Notes: generated by a model not told the origin, from the sequence alone. Positions 1-9,597 are shown, counted from the first letter of the stretch. The stretch: DNA of 64,000 nucleotides from Pedobacter psychrotolerans (GCF_004340665.1 NZ_SLWO01000008.1:124001-188000); one strand, 5' to 3'. Numbers and translations: made by a program.

Positions 1-94
1 AATCTACTAAAGATTGATGGGAAATAACATCAGACTAATTTTTTTTCAAAAATAGGTCAAAATTGGATGTCAAGTTATATCTTTGCCGCTTAAA

Positions 95-166
95 GTTCCC
101 ATAGTTCAATGGATAGAATTGTGGTTTCCGGTACCACCGATGGGGGTTCGAATCCCTCTGGGAACA
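95..166 (+). tRNA. tRNA-Arg (anticodon CCG)
   Basis: The sequence folds as a complete cloverleaf. The acceptor stem pairs 95-101 (GTTCCCA) with 159-165 (TGGGAAC), and A166 is the discriminator. The D arm is GTTC/GAAT. The anticodon arm is GTGGT-TTCCGGT-ACCAC, and the T arm is GGGGG-TTCGAAT-CCCTC. The seven-base anticodon loop places CCG at positions 34-36, so it reads CGG arginine codons. The 3' CCA is not encoded. The gene stands alone and has its own terminator. Confidence 0.95.
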
Positions 167-174
167 CATCATAG

Positions 175-207
175 GAGTTAGTTCTACATAGAGCTAACTC
201 TTTTTTT
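175..207 (+). terminator. Intrinsic terminator of the tRNA-Arg gene
   Basis: An 11-bp stem (175-185 with 190-200, one G-T wobble) closes a four-base loop and is followed by seven T residues (201-207). It starts nine bases after the tRNA, as expected for a monocistronic tRNA transcript. Confidence 0.85.
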
Positions 208-280
208 ATGCTGATTTGTTGTTAGTGTTGTAAATAAGGTATGATGCCATTTGTCTGATCGGACAGTTGTATTTAATATA

Positions 281-864
281 ACCTACTGGTTGGTGTCTCA
301 CCAACTAGGCTAAGCTAATATTGTTAATCTGTTGATACTAATTTCAGGTATAATTTCTTCTGACGATAAGACACCAACCGATAGAAGAATTTTACCTACT
401 GGTTGGTGTCTCACCAACCAGGCTAAGCTAATATTGTTAATCTGTTGATACTAATTTCAGGTATAATTTCTTCTGTCGGTTAGACACCAACCGATAGAAG
501 AAATTGGTTAACCACCCCCTGCCCCTCCTAAATTAGGAGGGGAGTTCCCCTCATAGTTGTGTAATATAGACTACTATTAATTTTACCTACTGGTTGGTGT
601 CTCACCAACCAGGCTAAATATTGTTAATTTGTTGATGCTAATTTCAGGTATAAGTTTTTCTGTTGGTGAGACACCAACCGATAGAAGAAATTGGTTAACA
701 CCCCTGCCGCTCCTAAATTAGGAGGGGAGTTCCCCTCATAGTTGTGTAATATAGACTACTATTAATTTTACCTACTGGTTAGTGTCTTATCAACCAGGCT
801 AAATCCTGTCAATCTATTGATAGCATTGTGTTTACAGTCATGAGCTCTTCGATAGATGAAAACA
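281..864. repeat. Tandem array of palindrome-bounded ~110-bp units
   Basis: Near-identical units begin at 281, 394 and 585, and a diverged fourth begins at 770. Each opens with CTACTGGTTGGTGTCTCACC, which is itself a hairpin (GGTTGGTG/CACCAACC), and the first three close with a reverse-complement-like end, ACACCAACCGATAG. Unit ends are therefore roughly 18-bp terminal inverted repeats. Units 2 and 3 are each followed by a second module of about 80 bp (503-584 and 688-769), so the 394-584 and 585-769 segments are a tandem duplication of about 188 bp. No open reading frame is present. The structure resembles a MITE or REP-type element, but the family is not recognised. Confidence 0.8.
522..542. 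repeat. Perfect GC-rich hairpin inside the second array module
   Basis: CCCCTCCTAA and TTAGGAGGGG flank a single A, giving a perfect 10-bp inverted repeat. A degenerate copy lies at about 709-728. It is preceded by TTAACCACCCC, and a similar block occurs in opposite orientation at 9561-9597. This suggests a dispersed intergenic element family. Confidence 0.7.
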
Positions 865-898
865 TTTGGCGACTTCAACTTAGAAGGTACTTAAAGGT

Positions 899-3800
899 TT
901 ATTCTTCTTGCGTATATTTTGACAATATTGGAATAAGTAATTTGATCTCTTTTATAAGTTCTTCAGCTCCTTTTTTTAAGGAATAATGATCAGCAAGATC
1001 AAGTTTCTGCAAATCTCTACTTATTTCTGCTAATTTGATAAGTCCTGCTGAGGTAGACATGCCATACAATTTGTGTGATAGAGACAACACCATTTGGGAA
1101 TCTTCGGGTTGAATATTTTTATCTAATTGATGATGGGCTTGATTAAGCTGATCAATGGTTATACCGATTATTTTTTTCATTTTTACGGAGTCTTTACCAA
1201 AGTAAGATTCCAGTTTTTCAACATTAAAATGAACATCATCAGTTTCGTTTTCCTTTTTGCCAGATTCCATCTCAACTGATTGTCCTAACCATTTCTTTAA
1301 TATGTCTTCTATATTTTCTTCTAAAATGGGTTTAGTGATAAAATCATCCATACCTGCAGCGATGCTTTTTTCTCTCTCGCCCTTTACATTTGCGGCAGTT
1401 AAAGCAATTATTGGTGTTCTTTTCTCTTTTTCTATTGATCTGATTTTTTTTGAACATTCGTAACCATTCATTTCCGGCATTTGTATATCCATAAAAACGA
1501 GGCTGAACGGCATTTTCTGGAATTGTTCAATACCGACCACACCATTCTCAGCTTCCATGATTATACTTTGTGGATAGAGTTTTTCTATGTACGAACGGGT
1601 CAGGAATCTATTTACTTCATTGTCTTCAACAATCAAAAATCTATAATCAAGATTTTGGTATGAGATTGATGGTGCTGAAATTTCTAGGTTTCGGGTAGAT
1701 GGTTCTTTCGTTTTTAGCCTGGACAAAGCAAGGTAGAGCTTATCCATTTTTATCGGCTTGAGCAATCGGTTGTCAATTTTTAGCTCATTACAAGCCTTAA
1801 TAATTGTACCATCATCAGATGAGCTATGGAGCAGAATTATAGGAAGCTTTTCATCTTCATCCATGAAATTATCCCTTATTTTCGTTGCAGTTTCTATTCC
1901 ATCTATATATTGCATATGGTAATCCATTAAGATGGCATCGTAGTTTCTACCTTCTGCTAAAAACTGTAGGGCTTCGAAGCCATTTGCTGCATGATCAGAC
2001 TTGATATTTTTCAACAACAGCATATCAGTTAAAATATTTCTGTTATTATCATTGTCGTCTACAATCAATACATTTTTGATGCTTTCCAGGCCTATCCATT
2101 CGATTGGATCTCCCTGTTCAGATTGCAGATTTAAGTCAAAGTAGAATATGCTGCCTTCTCCCAGAGAACTTTCCAGATGAAGTTGGCTATCCATCATCTT
2201 TAATAATTTGTTAGAAATGGTTAATCCTAACCCTGTCCCGCCATATTTTTTTGTGGTTGAAGAATCTTCTTGTGAAAACGCATTAAAAATTTTGGCTTGT
2301 GTCCCTTTGGCAATTCCTATACCAGTATCACGAACGCTGAACCGAAGTAAATGATGGTTTTTACTTTCGCTTAGGGCTTGTATTTTAAGTTCAATTTCTC
2401 CCTTGGTTGTAAATTTTGCTGCGTTTCCTAATAGGTTAATTAATACCTGTTTCAGGCGAAGGGCATCAGTCCATATAAATCTTGGAAGATTTGGCTGGAC
2501 ATTTAACAGCATTTCTAGTTTTTTAGTCTGGATCTGGAAGTTAGTAATGTCACTAGCCTGCCCGGCAATCTCGTAAAGATCACACTTTTCAATGTCGAGT
2601 TCAAATTTGCCAGCTTCAATTTTTGAAAAATCTAAAATATCGTTTATAATGCTTAACAGTGTATTTGCCGATTGATTGACAATTTTCAGGTATTGTTGTT
2701 GGGTATGATTCAGTTGGGTTTTCAATACCAGATCGGTAAAGCCGATTACGCCATTTAATGGCGTTCTGATTTCATGGCTCATATTGGCAAGAAATTCAGA
2801 CTTTGCCGAGTTGGCCAGGTCGGCTCGTAATCTTGCTATGGTCAACTCCTCCCGATGCTGAACGCTCGCTGAGATATTGTGTGTGAAGATCATCATGCCA
2901 CCGATTGACTTGTCTGCTTTATACCATGGTCTCATTTCCCACGAAATATGAAGTTGAGTCTTGGTTTTTACATCAACATAAACATCTTCTTCTTTTTTAA
3001 CAACCTCTCCTCTGAGTACCTTTTGATGCACAGCCTTACGTTCTTCGGATAAATTAGGGAAAACATCGTAATAAGATAATCCTCTGATATCTCCTTTAAT
3101 CTGTGGGGTATAGTCTTTTAACCAAGTCTTGCTCGCAATGATAAAATGCATATTTTCATCAATCATGGCTACGGAAGCCGGTGCATTTTCGATAAAAGCC
3201 AGTAATAGTGCTTTTTCTGTGGCCAGTTCTTTTTCAATGGTTTCTTTCTCCGTAATGTCAATCGAAATACCCAGATAGCCAATTATCTTACCTTGGCTAT
3301 CTTTTATTGAGGTGATGGATAATGCTACCCTTATCCGTTTCCCCAATTTGGTGATAAAAGTAAACGTTCTTATTTTTTGAAGATGATCTGCGCACTGTCT
3401 GTAAAAACCAAATCCTGATACTTCTATACCTAATGAAGAACTGAAATCGGTACAAAGTTCATCCACTTCTTTCGGATCGTGAAAGATGATGGGTGTTTGC
3501 TTTCCAATCATTTCTTCAGCAGTATAGCCCAATAATTGCTCTGAACCCTGATTAAACACCGTAATGGTTCCATCTAAATCTGTCGCTATAATACTCACGC
3601 CTGTAGCTGCAGAAAGCACATCATCCAGTAGTTTTTTAGATGCTATCACTTCCATCTGTGCACGTTTCTGGTCATCAATATTTTGAAAGGTACCATAGAG
3701 ACGGGTTGGCGAATTTTTTACAAACTGTGCGCTTCCTTTGGTACGTACCCAGATTTCCTTTCCGTGAAAGTTAATGATTTGAAGTTCCAGATCCCAGTCT

Positions 3801-5239
3801 TTACCTGTACGCAAACATTCCTGTACCACTTCTGTAATTTTTTCTCTGCTTTCTCCAATTTTATAGAATTGAACTGCATTCTCTTTAGTGGGGATAAACC
3901 CATCTGGTATGCCGTGGATTTCACGGGTGATTGTAGACCAGTACAGTTGCTGATCGAGGAGATTAAGTTCCCATCCACCTATTTTTGATAGGGCGCTCGT
4001 TTCTTCTAATAAGTTTTTAGTATGAATGAGATCTTTTTCTAATTTATTTTGGTCGGTAATATCCACTGCATTGCCAACAATATAAGGCTCGCCATTAGGA
4101 TCCCGTTGTAACATATTCGAATATAACCATATCCGCTCTTCACCAGATTTACGTTTAACAATCATATAGCCTTTTGAAAAGCCATGTGCCAAGATATAGT
4201 CAAGATATTGGCGTAAATCATCATGTTGCTCTACCGGAACGATGTCAAAAAAAGTTTTGTTTTGCAATTCCGATCTCGAATAACCTAGCGTTCGTGCGCC
4301 GGCCGGATTAAGGGAGATTAATTTGCCATGAATATCATGTGTACACATTAATCCTTGTGAACTCTCGAAAAAAGCCTTTAATTTCTGTTCACTAACTTTT
4401 AACGCTTGGTTTTTCTCTATTGCAGCCGTAACATCTCTTCCAATTGCAAATATATTTTTATCTGTTTTTTCGTTGGTAGCGGTCCATGCAATTATCCGAT
4501 ATCCACCGCTTTTTTTTACTATCTGATGTGTGTTGTGCTCACCTACCTGCCCATTTTTAATATTAAGCCAGAATGCCTTTGCTTTATCCTGATCTTCTGC
4601 CGGAACAATATCAAAAATGGTTTTGAACTGAAGTTCTTCTTCACTCCAGCCTAAGCATTTATTAAAGCATGGGTTTGCCGTTTTAAAAGTCCAATCCTGA
4701 CGTAAAATGCAGATCAGGTCTTCGGAGTCATTAATCAGGCGACTGAAGTTTTTGTATTCCTGCTTTTTCCTGCGATCTACAATAGCTGCGATGGCTTCCT
4801 CTGCAAGAAGTGAAAGCTGTCTGTGCTGTGATGTGGATAATTTTTTAGGTTCTGAACTCACTACACAAAATGAACCTAAAGTGAATCCGTTTGGATCAAT
4901 AAGCGGAAACCCGGTGTAGAACCGCACCTTAATTCCCTCTTGCACCATCGGGTGTGTACACCAATGTTCATCTTTCAGTGTATCTTCTACAATGAATGGC
5001 TTATCTGATGCTAAGGTATGTTCACACATGGTAAACCCTCTTGGAACCTCCTCTACAGAAAGCCCTTTAGCTGATTTATACCAAACTCTATCCTTATCGA
5101 TGAAGGAAATTAGTGAGATTTCGCAATCAGCAATTAGTGAGGCAATCTCTGTAAGCCTATCAAAATCACGCTCCTTGTTAGAGTCTATGATTTCATAACT
5201 ATAGAGTGCACGTAGGCGGGCTGATTCATTTTCTTGCAT
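899..5239 (-). CDS. Hybrid sensor histidine kinase, GAF-PAS(n)-HisKA-HATPase-REC-REC-Hpt
   Basis: This is a soluble 1446-residue multi-step phosphorelay kinase with no membrane span, so it should sense in the cytoplasm. An N-terminal GAF domain (about 20-160) is followed by about five PAS domains (about 165-800). The HisKA box SHEIRTP carries the phospho-acceptor His822, followed by ATPase boxes LINLLGNAAKF, DTGIGIA and GGTGLGL. Two receiver domains follow, with Asp1106 (MDYH) and Asp1251 (MDIQMPEMNG), and an Hpt domain with His1389 (SHKLYG). The full chain His-Asp-Asp-His is present in one protein. It lies downstream of, and in the same direction as, the sugar transferase and single receiver, with 275 bp between. 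Partners are not shown by sequence; the exopolysaccharide locus is the likely output. Confidence 0.93.
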   Translation of the reverse strand: MQENESARLRALYSYEIIDSNKERDFDRLTEIASLIADCEISLISFIDKDRVWYKSAKGLSVEEVPRGFTMCEHTLASDKPFIVEDTLKDEHWCTHPMVQEGIKVRFYTGFPLIDPNGFTLGSFCVVSSEPKKLSTSQHRQLSLLAEEAIAAIVDRRKKQEYKNFSRLINDSEDLICILRQDWTFKTANPCFNKCLGWSEEELQFKTIFDIVPAEDQDKAKAFWLNIKNGQVGEHNTHQIVKKSGGYRIIAWTATNEKTDKNIFAIGRDVTAAIEKNQALKVSEQKLKAFFESSQGLMCTHDIHGKLISLNPAGARTLGYSRSELQNKTFFDIVPVEQHDDLRQYLDYILAHGFSKGYMIVKRKSGEERIWLYSNMLQRDPNGEPYIVGNAVDITDQNKLEKDLIHTKNLLEETSALSKIGGWELNLLDQQLYWSTITREIHGIPDGFIPTKENAVQFYKIGESREKITEVVQECLRTGKDWDLELQIINFHGKEIWVRTKGSAQFVKNSPTRLYGTFQNIDDQKRAQMEVIASKKLLDDVLSAATGVSIIATDLDGTITVFNQGSEQLLGYTAEEMIGKQTPIIFHDPKEVDELCTDFSSSLGIEVSGFGFYRQCADHLQKIRTFTFITKLGKRIRVALSITSIKDSQGKIIGYLGISIDITEKETIEKELATEKALLLAFIENAPASVAMIDENMHFIIASKTWLKDYTPQIKGDIRGLSYYDVFPNLSEERKAVHQKVLRGEVVKKEEDVYVDVKTKTQLHISWEMRPWYKADKSIGGMMIFTHNISASVQHREELTIARLRADLANSAKSEFLANMSHEIRTPLNGVIGFTDLVLKTQLNHTQQQYLKIVNQSANTLLSIINDILDFSKIEAGKFELDIEKCDLYEIAGQASDITNFQIQTKKLEMLLNVQPNLPRFIWTDALRLKQVLINLLGNAAKFTTKGEIELKIQALSESKNHHLLRFSVRDTGIGIAKGTQAKIFNAFSQEDSSTTKKYGGTGLGLTISNKLLKMMDSQLHLESSLGEGSIFYFDLNLQSEQGDPIEWIGLESIKNVLIVDDNDNNRNILTDMLLLKNIKSDHAANGFEALQFLAEGRNYDAILMDYHMQYIDGIETATKIRDNFMDEDEKLPIILLHSSSDDGTIIKACNELKIDNRLLKPIKMDKLYLALSRLKTKEPSTRNLEISAPSISYQNLDYRFLIVEDNEVNRFLTRSYIEKLYPQSIIMEAENGVVGIEQFQKMPFSLVFMDIQMPEMNGYECSKKIRSIEKEKRTPIIALTAANVKGEREKSIAAGMDDFITKPILEENIEDILKKWLGQSVEMESGKKENETDDVHFNVEKLESYFGKDSVKMKKIIGITIDQLNQAHHQLDKNIQPEDSQMVLSLSHKLYGMSTSAGLIKLAEISRDLQKLDLADHYSLKKGAEELIKEIKLLIPILSKYTQEE

Positions 5240-5256
5240 TTCGATTTATTTTGCAC

Positions 5257-5269
5257 AGTGGTAACCACT
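5257..5269. promoter_or_regulatory. 13-bp palindrome, possible operator
   Basis: AGTGGT-A-ACCACT is a perfect inverted repeat about 18 bases upstream of the hybrid kinase start (minus strand). The position suits a repressor site or a leader hairpin. No regulator can be assigned, and a palindrome this short can occur by chance. Confidence 0.25.
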
Positions 5270-5514
5270 ATAAACTGTCTTATTAACCTGTTTTCTGTAT
5301 CTGGAGGCAGTCTTTACAAAGCAGTCTGCAAATATTTTACTGTTATCGAACATATATTTAATATTGCAATTGGATGTAAGATGGTGAGTGAAAATAGGAG
5401 GTACTTGTTTTAATTTTTAAATAGGGTAAAGCTTGATCAAGGGTTTCTGGCTCAAATTCTTCCAACATCATGGAAGTCTGAATATAATGATGTTCTCTTG
5501 CTTATCTTTCATGA

Positions 5515-6714
5515 TTATACGCTTTCTTTTTGGAAAATAGCAGGTATTGTTCTTAATATCAGCTTAATGTCGTTTATAAAACTTTGGTTTTTTGCATAAG
5601 TATTATCCAACATCAAACGTTCTTCTTCACTCATTTTTCCTTTGCCGCGTTTCTCTACTTGCCATAAACCCGTTAATCCTGCTGGTGCGGCAAACCTGAG
5701 TACAGATTTATCAGTTGTAAGTTTTTCCGCTTCGTAGATGGGTAGTGGACGGTTGCCGACAATGCTCATATCGCCTTTTATTACATTCCAAAGTTGTGGC
5801 AATTCATCAATGCTTGTATTTCTAATGAAATTCCCCACTTTTGTGATCCTGGGATCATTAGTGATTTTAAAAAATGCAGATCCATTTTTTTGCGAATTGA
5901 CGTAAACATCATCTTTTTCACACCACTTTGCCCCATCTGCATAAATAGGGTATTGGCATTTACCCGTTTGCATACAAGCCTCACAAAGTACGGCATCATC
6001 TTGTTTAAGCTGCTCCTTTTTTTGATCAATATTATATTGGTTCAGGTGCATCAGGTCTTTAACTTTTTGATCAGCATTGATATACATTGATCTGAATTTA
6101 TAAAATTTAAAGATCTTAAATCCGGTTCCTGTTCTTAAAGAATAATAAAATGCGGGTCCTTTAGATTCTAACCGGATGGCAAGTGCCACTAGAATGAATA
6201 ACGGAAATAGCATGATTAGCGCCATGCCGGCAAAGCATACATCGAATATACGTTTAGCCAAGCCGGTGCGATAGATTGACCTGGTGTGAACTGGCAGTTC
6301 TTTAATTAATGACGCCCAATTGTGAATGAAGAAAAGTACTCGTTTTTCTAAACGGTTTTGTTGTAATGGAAGCCTGAAAACATCAGAGATCCCAGCGGTA
6401 AGCGCTAAGATTCTCAAATTTGAATTGAAATACCTGACCACTAAAAAGAAAGGTATCGATGGCATATTCCGGTTTTTAAGGGTCTCCATCAGAGAAAGGC
6501 CACCATTGGATAATATCTCGCTATGGGAAATGATCGCCGCTATCGGTAGCTTTTTAGCCTCCCATTCTTGTACGAGTATCATTCCATTATCAAAATGAAC
6601 CAGCTGCCTGCCCTCAAAGTCGCAATTCTCAAGAAAGGAATGTAAAAAATCTTCAGCAAAGCCTACAAGGGCTATGATTTGGATATCAGGATTTATGCTG
6701 CCAGGATTTTCCAT
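5515..6714 (-). CDS. Priming sugar transferase with N-terminal pseudo-receiver domain
   Basis: Residues about 150-399 are a bacterial sugar transferase (PF02397, WbaP/WcaJ type). They have a membrane segment at about 160-180, the KFRSM motif, a DELPQ motif and GNRPLP near the C-terminus. This enzyme transfers a sugar-1-phosphate to undecaprenyl phosphate to start exopolysaccharide repeat-unit assembly. Four cysteines (244, 247, 253, 265) form a possible metal site. Residues about 10-135 align by eye with the neighbouring receiver protein. The phospho-acceptor Asp is replaced by His64 (IISHSE against IISDLN), the conserved Lys by Leu115 (RLPLQ against VKPFN), and the acidic pocket is altered. 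The start codon overlaps the upstream receiver stop as TAATG, implying translational coupling. Confidence 0.9.
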   Translation of the reverse strand: MENPGSINPDIQIIALVGFAEDFLHSFLENCDFEGRQLVHFDNGMILVQEWEAKKLPIAAIISHSEILSNGGLSLMETLKNRNMPSIPFFLVVRYFNSNLRILALTAGISDVFRLPLQQNRLEKRVLFFIHNWASLIKELPVHTRSIYRTGLAKRIFDVCFAGMALIMLFPLFILVALAIRLESKGPAFYYSLRTGTGFKIFKFYKFRSMYINADQKVKDLMHLNQYNIDQKKEQLKQDDAVLCEACMQTGKCQYPIYADGAKWCEKDDVYVNSQKNGSAFFKITNDPRITKVGNFIRNTSIDELPQLWNVIKGDMSIVGNRPLPIYEAEKLTTDKSVLRFAAPAGLTGLWQVEKRGKGKMSEEERLMLDNTYAKNQSFINDIKLILRTIPAIFQKESV

Positions 6715-7118
6715 TATATCGCACCTTTTCCTGCCCGCCTTAATACCATCTTTATTCTTGCCTCTAATTCAGCAGGGTTAAAAGGTTTAACAACGAAATC
6801 ATCGGCACCTGCATCTAGACATTTAATACGTTTATCGGAACTTTCCTCACCAGATAAGATCATGATCGGAAGGGAACTGAAAAAATCGCTTACTTTAAGT
6901 TGCTCTATCAATTCAAGCCCGTTCATATTTGGCGTGTTCAGATCTGAAATGATTAGGTCTGGAATGTTGCCACCTTGTAAAAAAGCCAATGCGCTCAAGC
7001 CGTCAGGTCTTATATCTATGCGATAATTTACATTCAGAATTTCATCAAGTACGGCTTGCATGAACTCATCATCTTCAACAAGGAGAATATGTATTTTGGG
7101 ATTATTATTTTTACTCAT
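6714..7118 (-). CDS. Single-domain response regulator (CheY-like receiver)
   Basis: A 134-residue lone receiver domain. It shows the acidic pair (LLVEDDE), phospho-acceptor Asp59 (IISDLNTPNMNG), the Ser of ILSGEE and the Lys of VVKPF. It has no output domain, so it must act by protein contact or as a phosphotransfer intermediate. Its stop overlaps the start of the sugar transferase. The two products are therefore made together and the transferase pseudo-receiver is the obvious candidate partner. A long AT-rich region upstream probably carries the promoter. Confidence 0.93.
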   Translation of the reverse strand: MSKNNNPKIHILLVEDDEFMQAVLDEILNVNYRIDIRPDGLSALAFLQGGNIPDLIISDLNTPNMNGLELIEQLKVSDFFSSLPIMILSGEESSDKRIKCLDAGADDFVVKPFNPAELEARIKMVLRRAGKGAI

Positions 7119-7684
7119 TTGGAAAGACGTATTATAGCGTTTTTTTTACAGAAAATACCAAAAAAGAATTTAGTAAAAAATAGGGATTATTACTGTGTTA
7201 TCACAAACTGATCTTAATTTTCATAAGCAGGATTACCTGAATGAGTAATATGTACAAATACATTTCAAATCCGGGAAATCCTATTAAATGTTTACTGGCA
7301 ACTTACAATAATAAGAAAAAATTAGTCGTCAATCTATTGGTTATTCCATTAAGGAGTGAAATATTTTGAATGTTTTCTTTATAGAGACCTATTGGTAAAC
7401 CATTTTCCAATTACTAATTTTAAGGCAGTATATGTAAAATATCTTTTTATCAATATCTTTTTAATCAGTATTTTTTCAAAGACATAAAATAAAGACTTTT
7501 TGGGAGCATTAATTGTCTGCCGTCAATATCAGAATCTAAAAAAAAAGTTTAGCGCTTTAGGATGAAAGGATGAGGAGTCTGAAATGATTAAAATTATCTT
7601 CACTTTATTATTTTTATTTTGTCCATTTAAATTCTAATTTCATGGGTATTTTTATACATTTAAGCATAAATAACCATCAAATTA
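7119..7684. other. 566-bp AT-rich divergent intergenic region
   Basis: This region separates the receiver/sugar transferase pair (minus) from the second hybrid kinase (plus), so promoters for both must lie here. No strong hairpin, repeat or convincing pair of -33/-7 boxes was seen. One 17-codon ATG frame near 7584 is too short to support as a gene. Confidence 0.5.
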
Positions 7685-9550
7685 ATGGAAATCAATTCTT
7701 TATCTTTCAGTATTGACCAGTTAAATAGGCTTTTTCCTTGTTTTATATTGTTGGATACCAGTATGAATATCATACAAATAAGTGAGGTATTGAAAAATAT
7801 TTGTGGAGATTGTATTGGAGAAAATTTTTTTGATCATTTTGAGCACTTAGATCAAAAAAATAACCTTGATCCACAAACTTTAGGCATCAGCACAGACATT
7901 CGTTTAAAAGTTGTTGATGGAACGGTTATTGGGAAGTGGGAAGAGATTGGTTTTCAAAAATCATTTCTATTTGCCGGAGAAAAGGTTTTGCTCAATCATA
8001 CCCAATCGCAAACACAAGAGCTGATCAATACAAAAATAGATACGGAAAAGACTCCAGACATAAAGGAACTTTTTTTGGTTAATATGAGTCATGAGATTAG
8101 AACGCCAATGAATGCAATCATAAGCATGACCAATCAACTTTCCAGAACCACGCTTACTGATGAACAGGATTATTTCACTCAAACCATACAAACGGCTTCA
8201 AAAAACCTATTGTTAATTATTGATGATATTCTGGATCTGTCCAGAATTGATGCTGGAAAGTTAGACCTGGAATATATTGGTTTCAATCTTAAAATGATCC
8301 TCTCTGAGGTGATGCAGCAAATGATGCACAAGGCTGAAAAAAAAGGCTTAGAAATCGACTATATTCTACGAGATGATATTGATATTTCACCCGTATTGAT
8401 GGGTGATCCTCACAGAATCAATCAAGTGATCTTCAATTTATTGAGCAACGCCATTAAATTTACAGATAAAGGATCTGTATGGTTAACCGCTGTTGTTTTA
8501 CAAGATGACGAAGACAGCCAGGAAATTGAAATTTTAGTTAGGGATACAGGCATCGGAATGGATCCTGAATTTGTAAACCGTCTTTTTGATAATTTCAGCC
8601 AGGAACACGAAGCGGTATCGCGTCAATATGGTGGGATTGGATTGGGAATGAGTATTTCACAGAAATTAATCGCTCAAATGAACGGGCATTTTAATGTAGA
8701 AAGTGAAAAGGGAGTAGGCTCAGCGATATCTTTTGTCATAAAACTTAAAAAGGGATCAAATACCGACCTCCCGAAAGCAATAAAAACCATTTACAATGAG
8801 GAGTTATTTGTAGGTAGAAAAATCCTCATCGTTGATGATAATGAAACGAACAGACTGGTTGCCAGCACAATTTTATTGGGCTATGGCGCGCAGGTGTTGA
8901 ATGCTGAGGATGGGGATGTGGCGTTGCACATGGTTAAGGAAGATGCATACGATATCATTTTGATGGATATTCAAATGCCTATACTTGATGGATACGAAAC
9001 GACCAGAATATTAAGACAGAATGAGTACTCCGGCACAATCATCGCGCTTACTGCTTCTGTTGTTCAGGGTGAAAGGGAAAGGTGTATTGCTGCGGGTATG
9101 GATGATTACCTTACCAAGCCTATTATTGAGGAAGTTCTCATCGATGTAATAGATAGTTGGATTAAAAAGAAACCACTTGATATTCCTGAGCCTGAATTTA
9201 CGCAACCGTTATATAGTTTAGAAGGCCTCAGAATAATTAGTAAGGGGAGGGAAGATTTCGTAACTAAAATGATCGAGTTGTTCTGTGGGCAGGTGCCTGA
9301 TGCATTAACTAATCTTAATGCTTGTTTCCAGGAGAATGATCTTCCTCAGGTTTCAAAATTGGCACATAAATTAAAATCAACTATAGATCATTTGGAAATC
9401 AAATCGATTCAACGTACCATCAGGGACATTGAGGCGGTAAGTGAAGAGGGAAGCAGAGCGGAACTGATTCCGATGATTGATGAGGTTAACCGTGTGCTTA
9501 ACCAGGTAATGGAGGAGCTTCAGTTAGAAATTGAAAAAAGAAACCAATAG
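7685..9550 (+). CDS. Hybrid histidine kinase, PAS-like-HisKA-HATPase-REC-Hpt
   Basis: A soluble 621-residue kinase. A short N-terminal sensor region (1-110) looks PAS-like. HisKA follows, with SHEIRTP and phospho-acceptor His136, and ATPase boxes LLSNAIKF, DTGIGM and GGIGLG. A receiver with Asp428 (MDIQMPILDG) and an Hpt domain with His561 (AHKLKS) complete it. The arrangement gives a complete His-Asp-His relay able to feed the lone receiver encoded divergently at 6714-7118. It lies between the priming transferase pair and the glycosyltransferase genes, which suggests control of polysaccharide production. This is inferred from position. Confidence 0.92.
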   Translation: MEINSLSFSIDQLNRLFPCFILLDTSMNIIQISEVLKNICGDCIGENFFDHFEHLDQKNNLDPQTLGISTDIRLKVVDGTVIGKWEEIGFQKSFLFAGEKVLLNHTQSQTQELINTKIDTEKTPDIKELFLVNMSHEIRTPMNAIISMTNQLSRTTLTDEQDYFTQTIQTASKNLLLIIDDILDLSRIDAGKLDLEYIGFNLKMILSEVMQQMMHKAEKKGLEIDYILRDDIDISPVLMGDPHRINQVIFNLLSNAIKFTDKGSVWLTAVVLQDDEDSQEIEILVRDTGIGMDPEFVNRLFDNFSQEHEAVSRQYGGIGLGMSISQKLIAQMNGHFNVESEKGVGSAISFVIKLKKGSNTDLPKAIKTIYNEELFVGRKILIVDDNETNRLVASTILLGYGAQVLNAEDGDVALHMVKEDAYDIILMDIQMPILDGYETTRILRQNEYSGTIIALTASVVQGERERCIAAGMDDYLTKPIIEEVLIDVIDSWIKKKPLDIPEPEFTQPLYSLEGLRIISKGREDFVTKMIELFCGQVPDALTNLNACFQENDLPQVSKLAHKLKSTIDHLEIKSIQRTIRDIEAVSEEGSRAELIPMIDEVNRVLNQVMEELQLEIEKRNQ

Positions 9551-9560
9551 ATTAAATTAA

Positions 9561-9597
9561 CTCCTTCGGAGGGATGCCCAAAGTGCGGGGTGGTTAA
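9561..9597 (-). repeat. Copy of the CCACCCC/CTCC intergenic element
   Basis: Read on the minus strand the block begins TTAACCACCCCGC and ends in the small hairpin CTCC-GAA-GGAG, matching the organisation of the module at 503-584. It lies just after the kinase stop and downstream of the convergent glycosyltransferase, and may serve as a weak transcription end. Confidence 0.5.

Noticed and set aside
95..864. tRNA gene followed by repeats as a possible integrative-element attachment site
   Set aside because: No integrase, no duplicated tRNA 3' end and no mobile-element genes are visible in the window.
281..864. The tandem array as a CRISPR
   Set aside because: Units are about 110-190 bp, palindromic and near-identical throughout, with no short repeat/variable spacer alternation and no cas genes.
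7584..7637. 17-codon peptide frame in the divergent region before the second hybrid kinase
   Set aside because: Too short, with no leader-peptide or attenuator structure around it.
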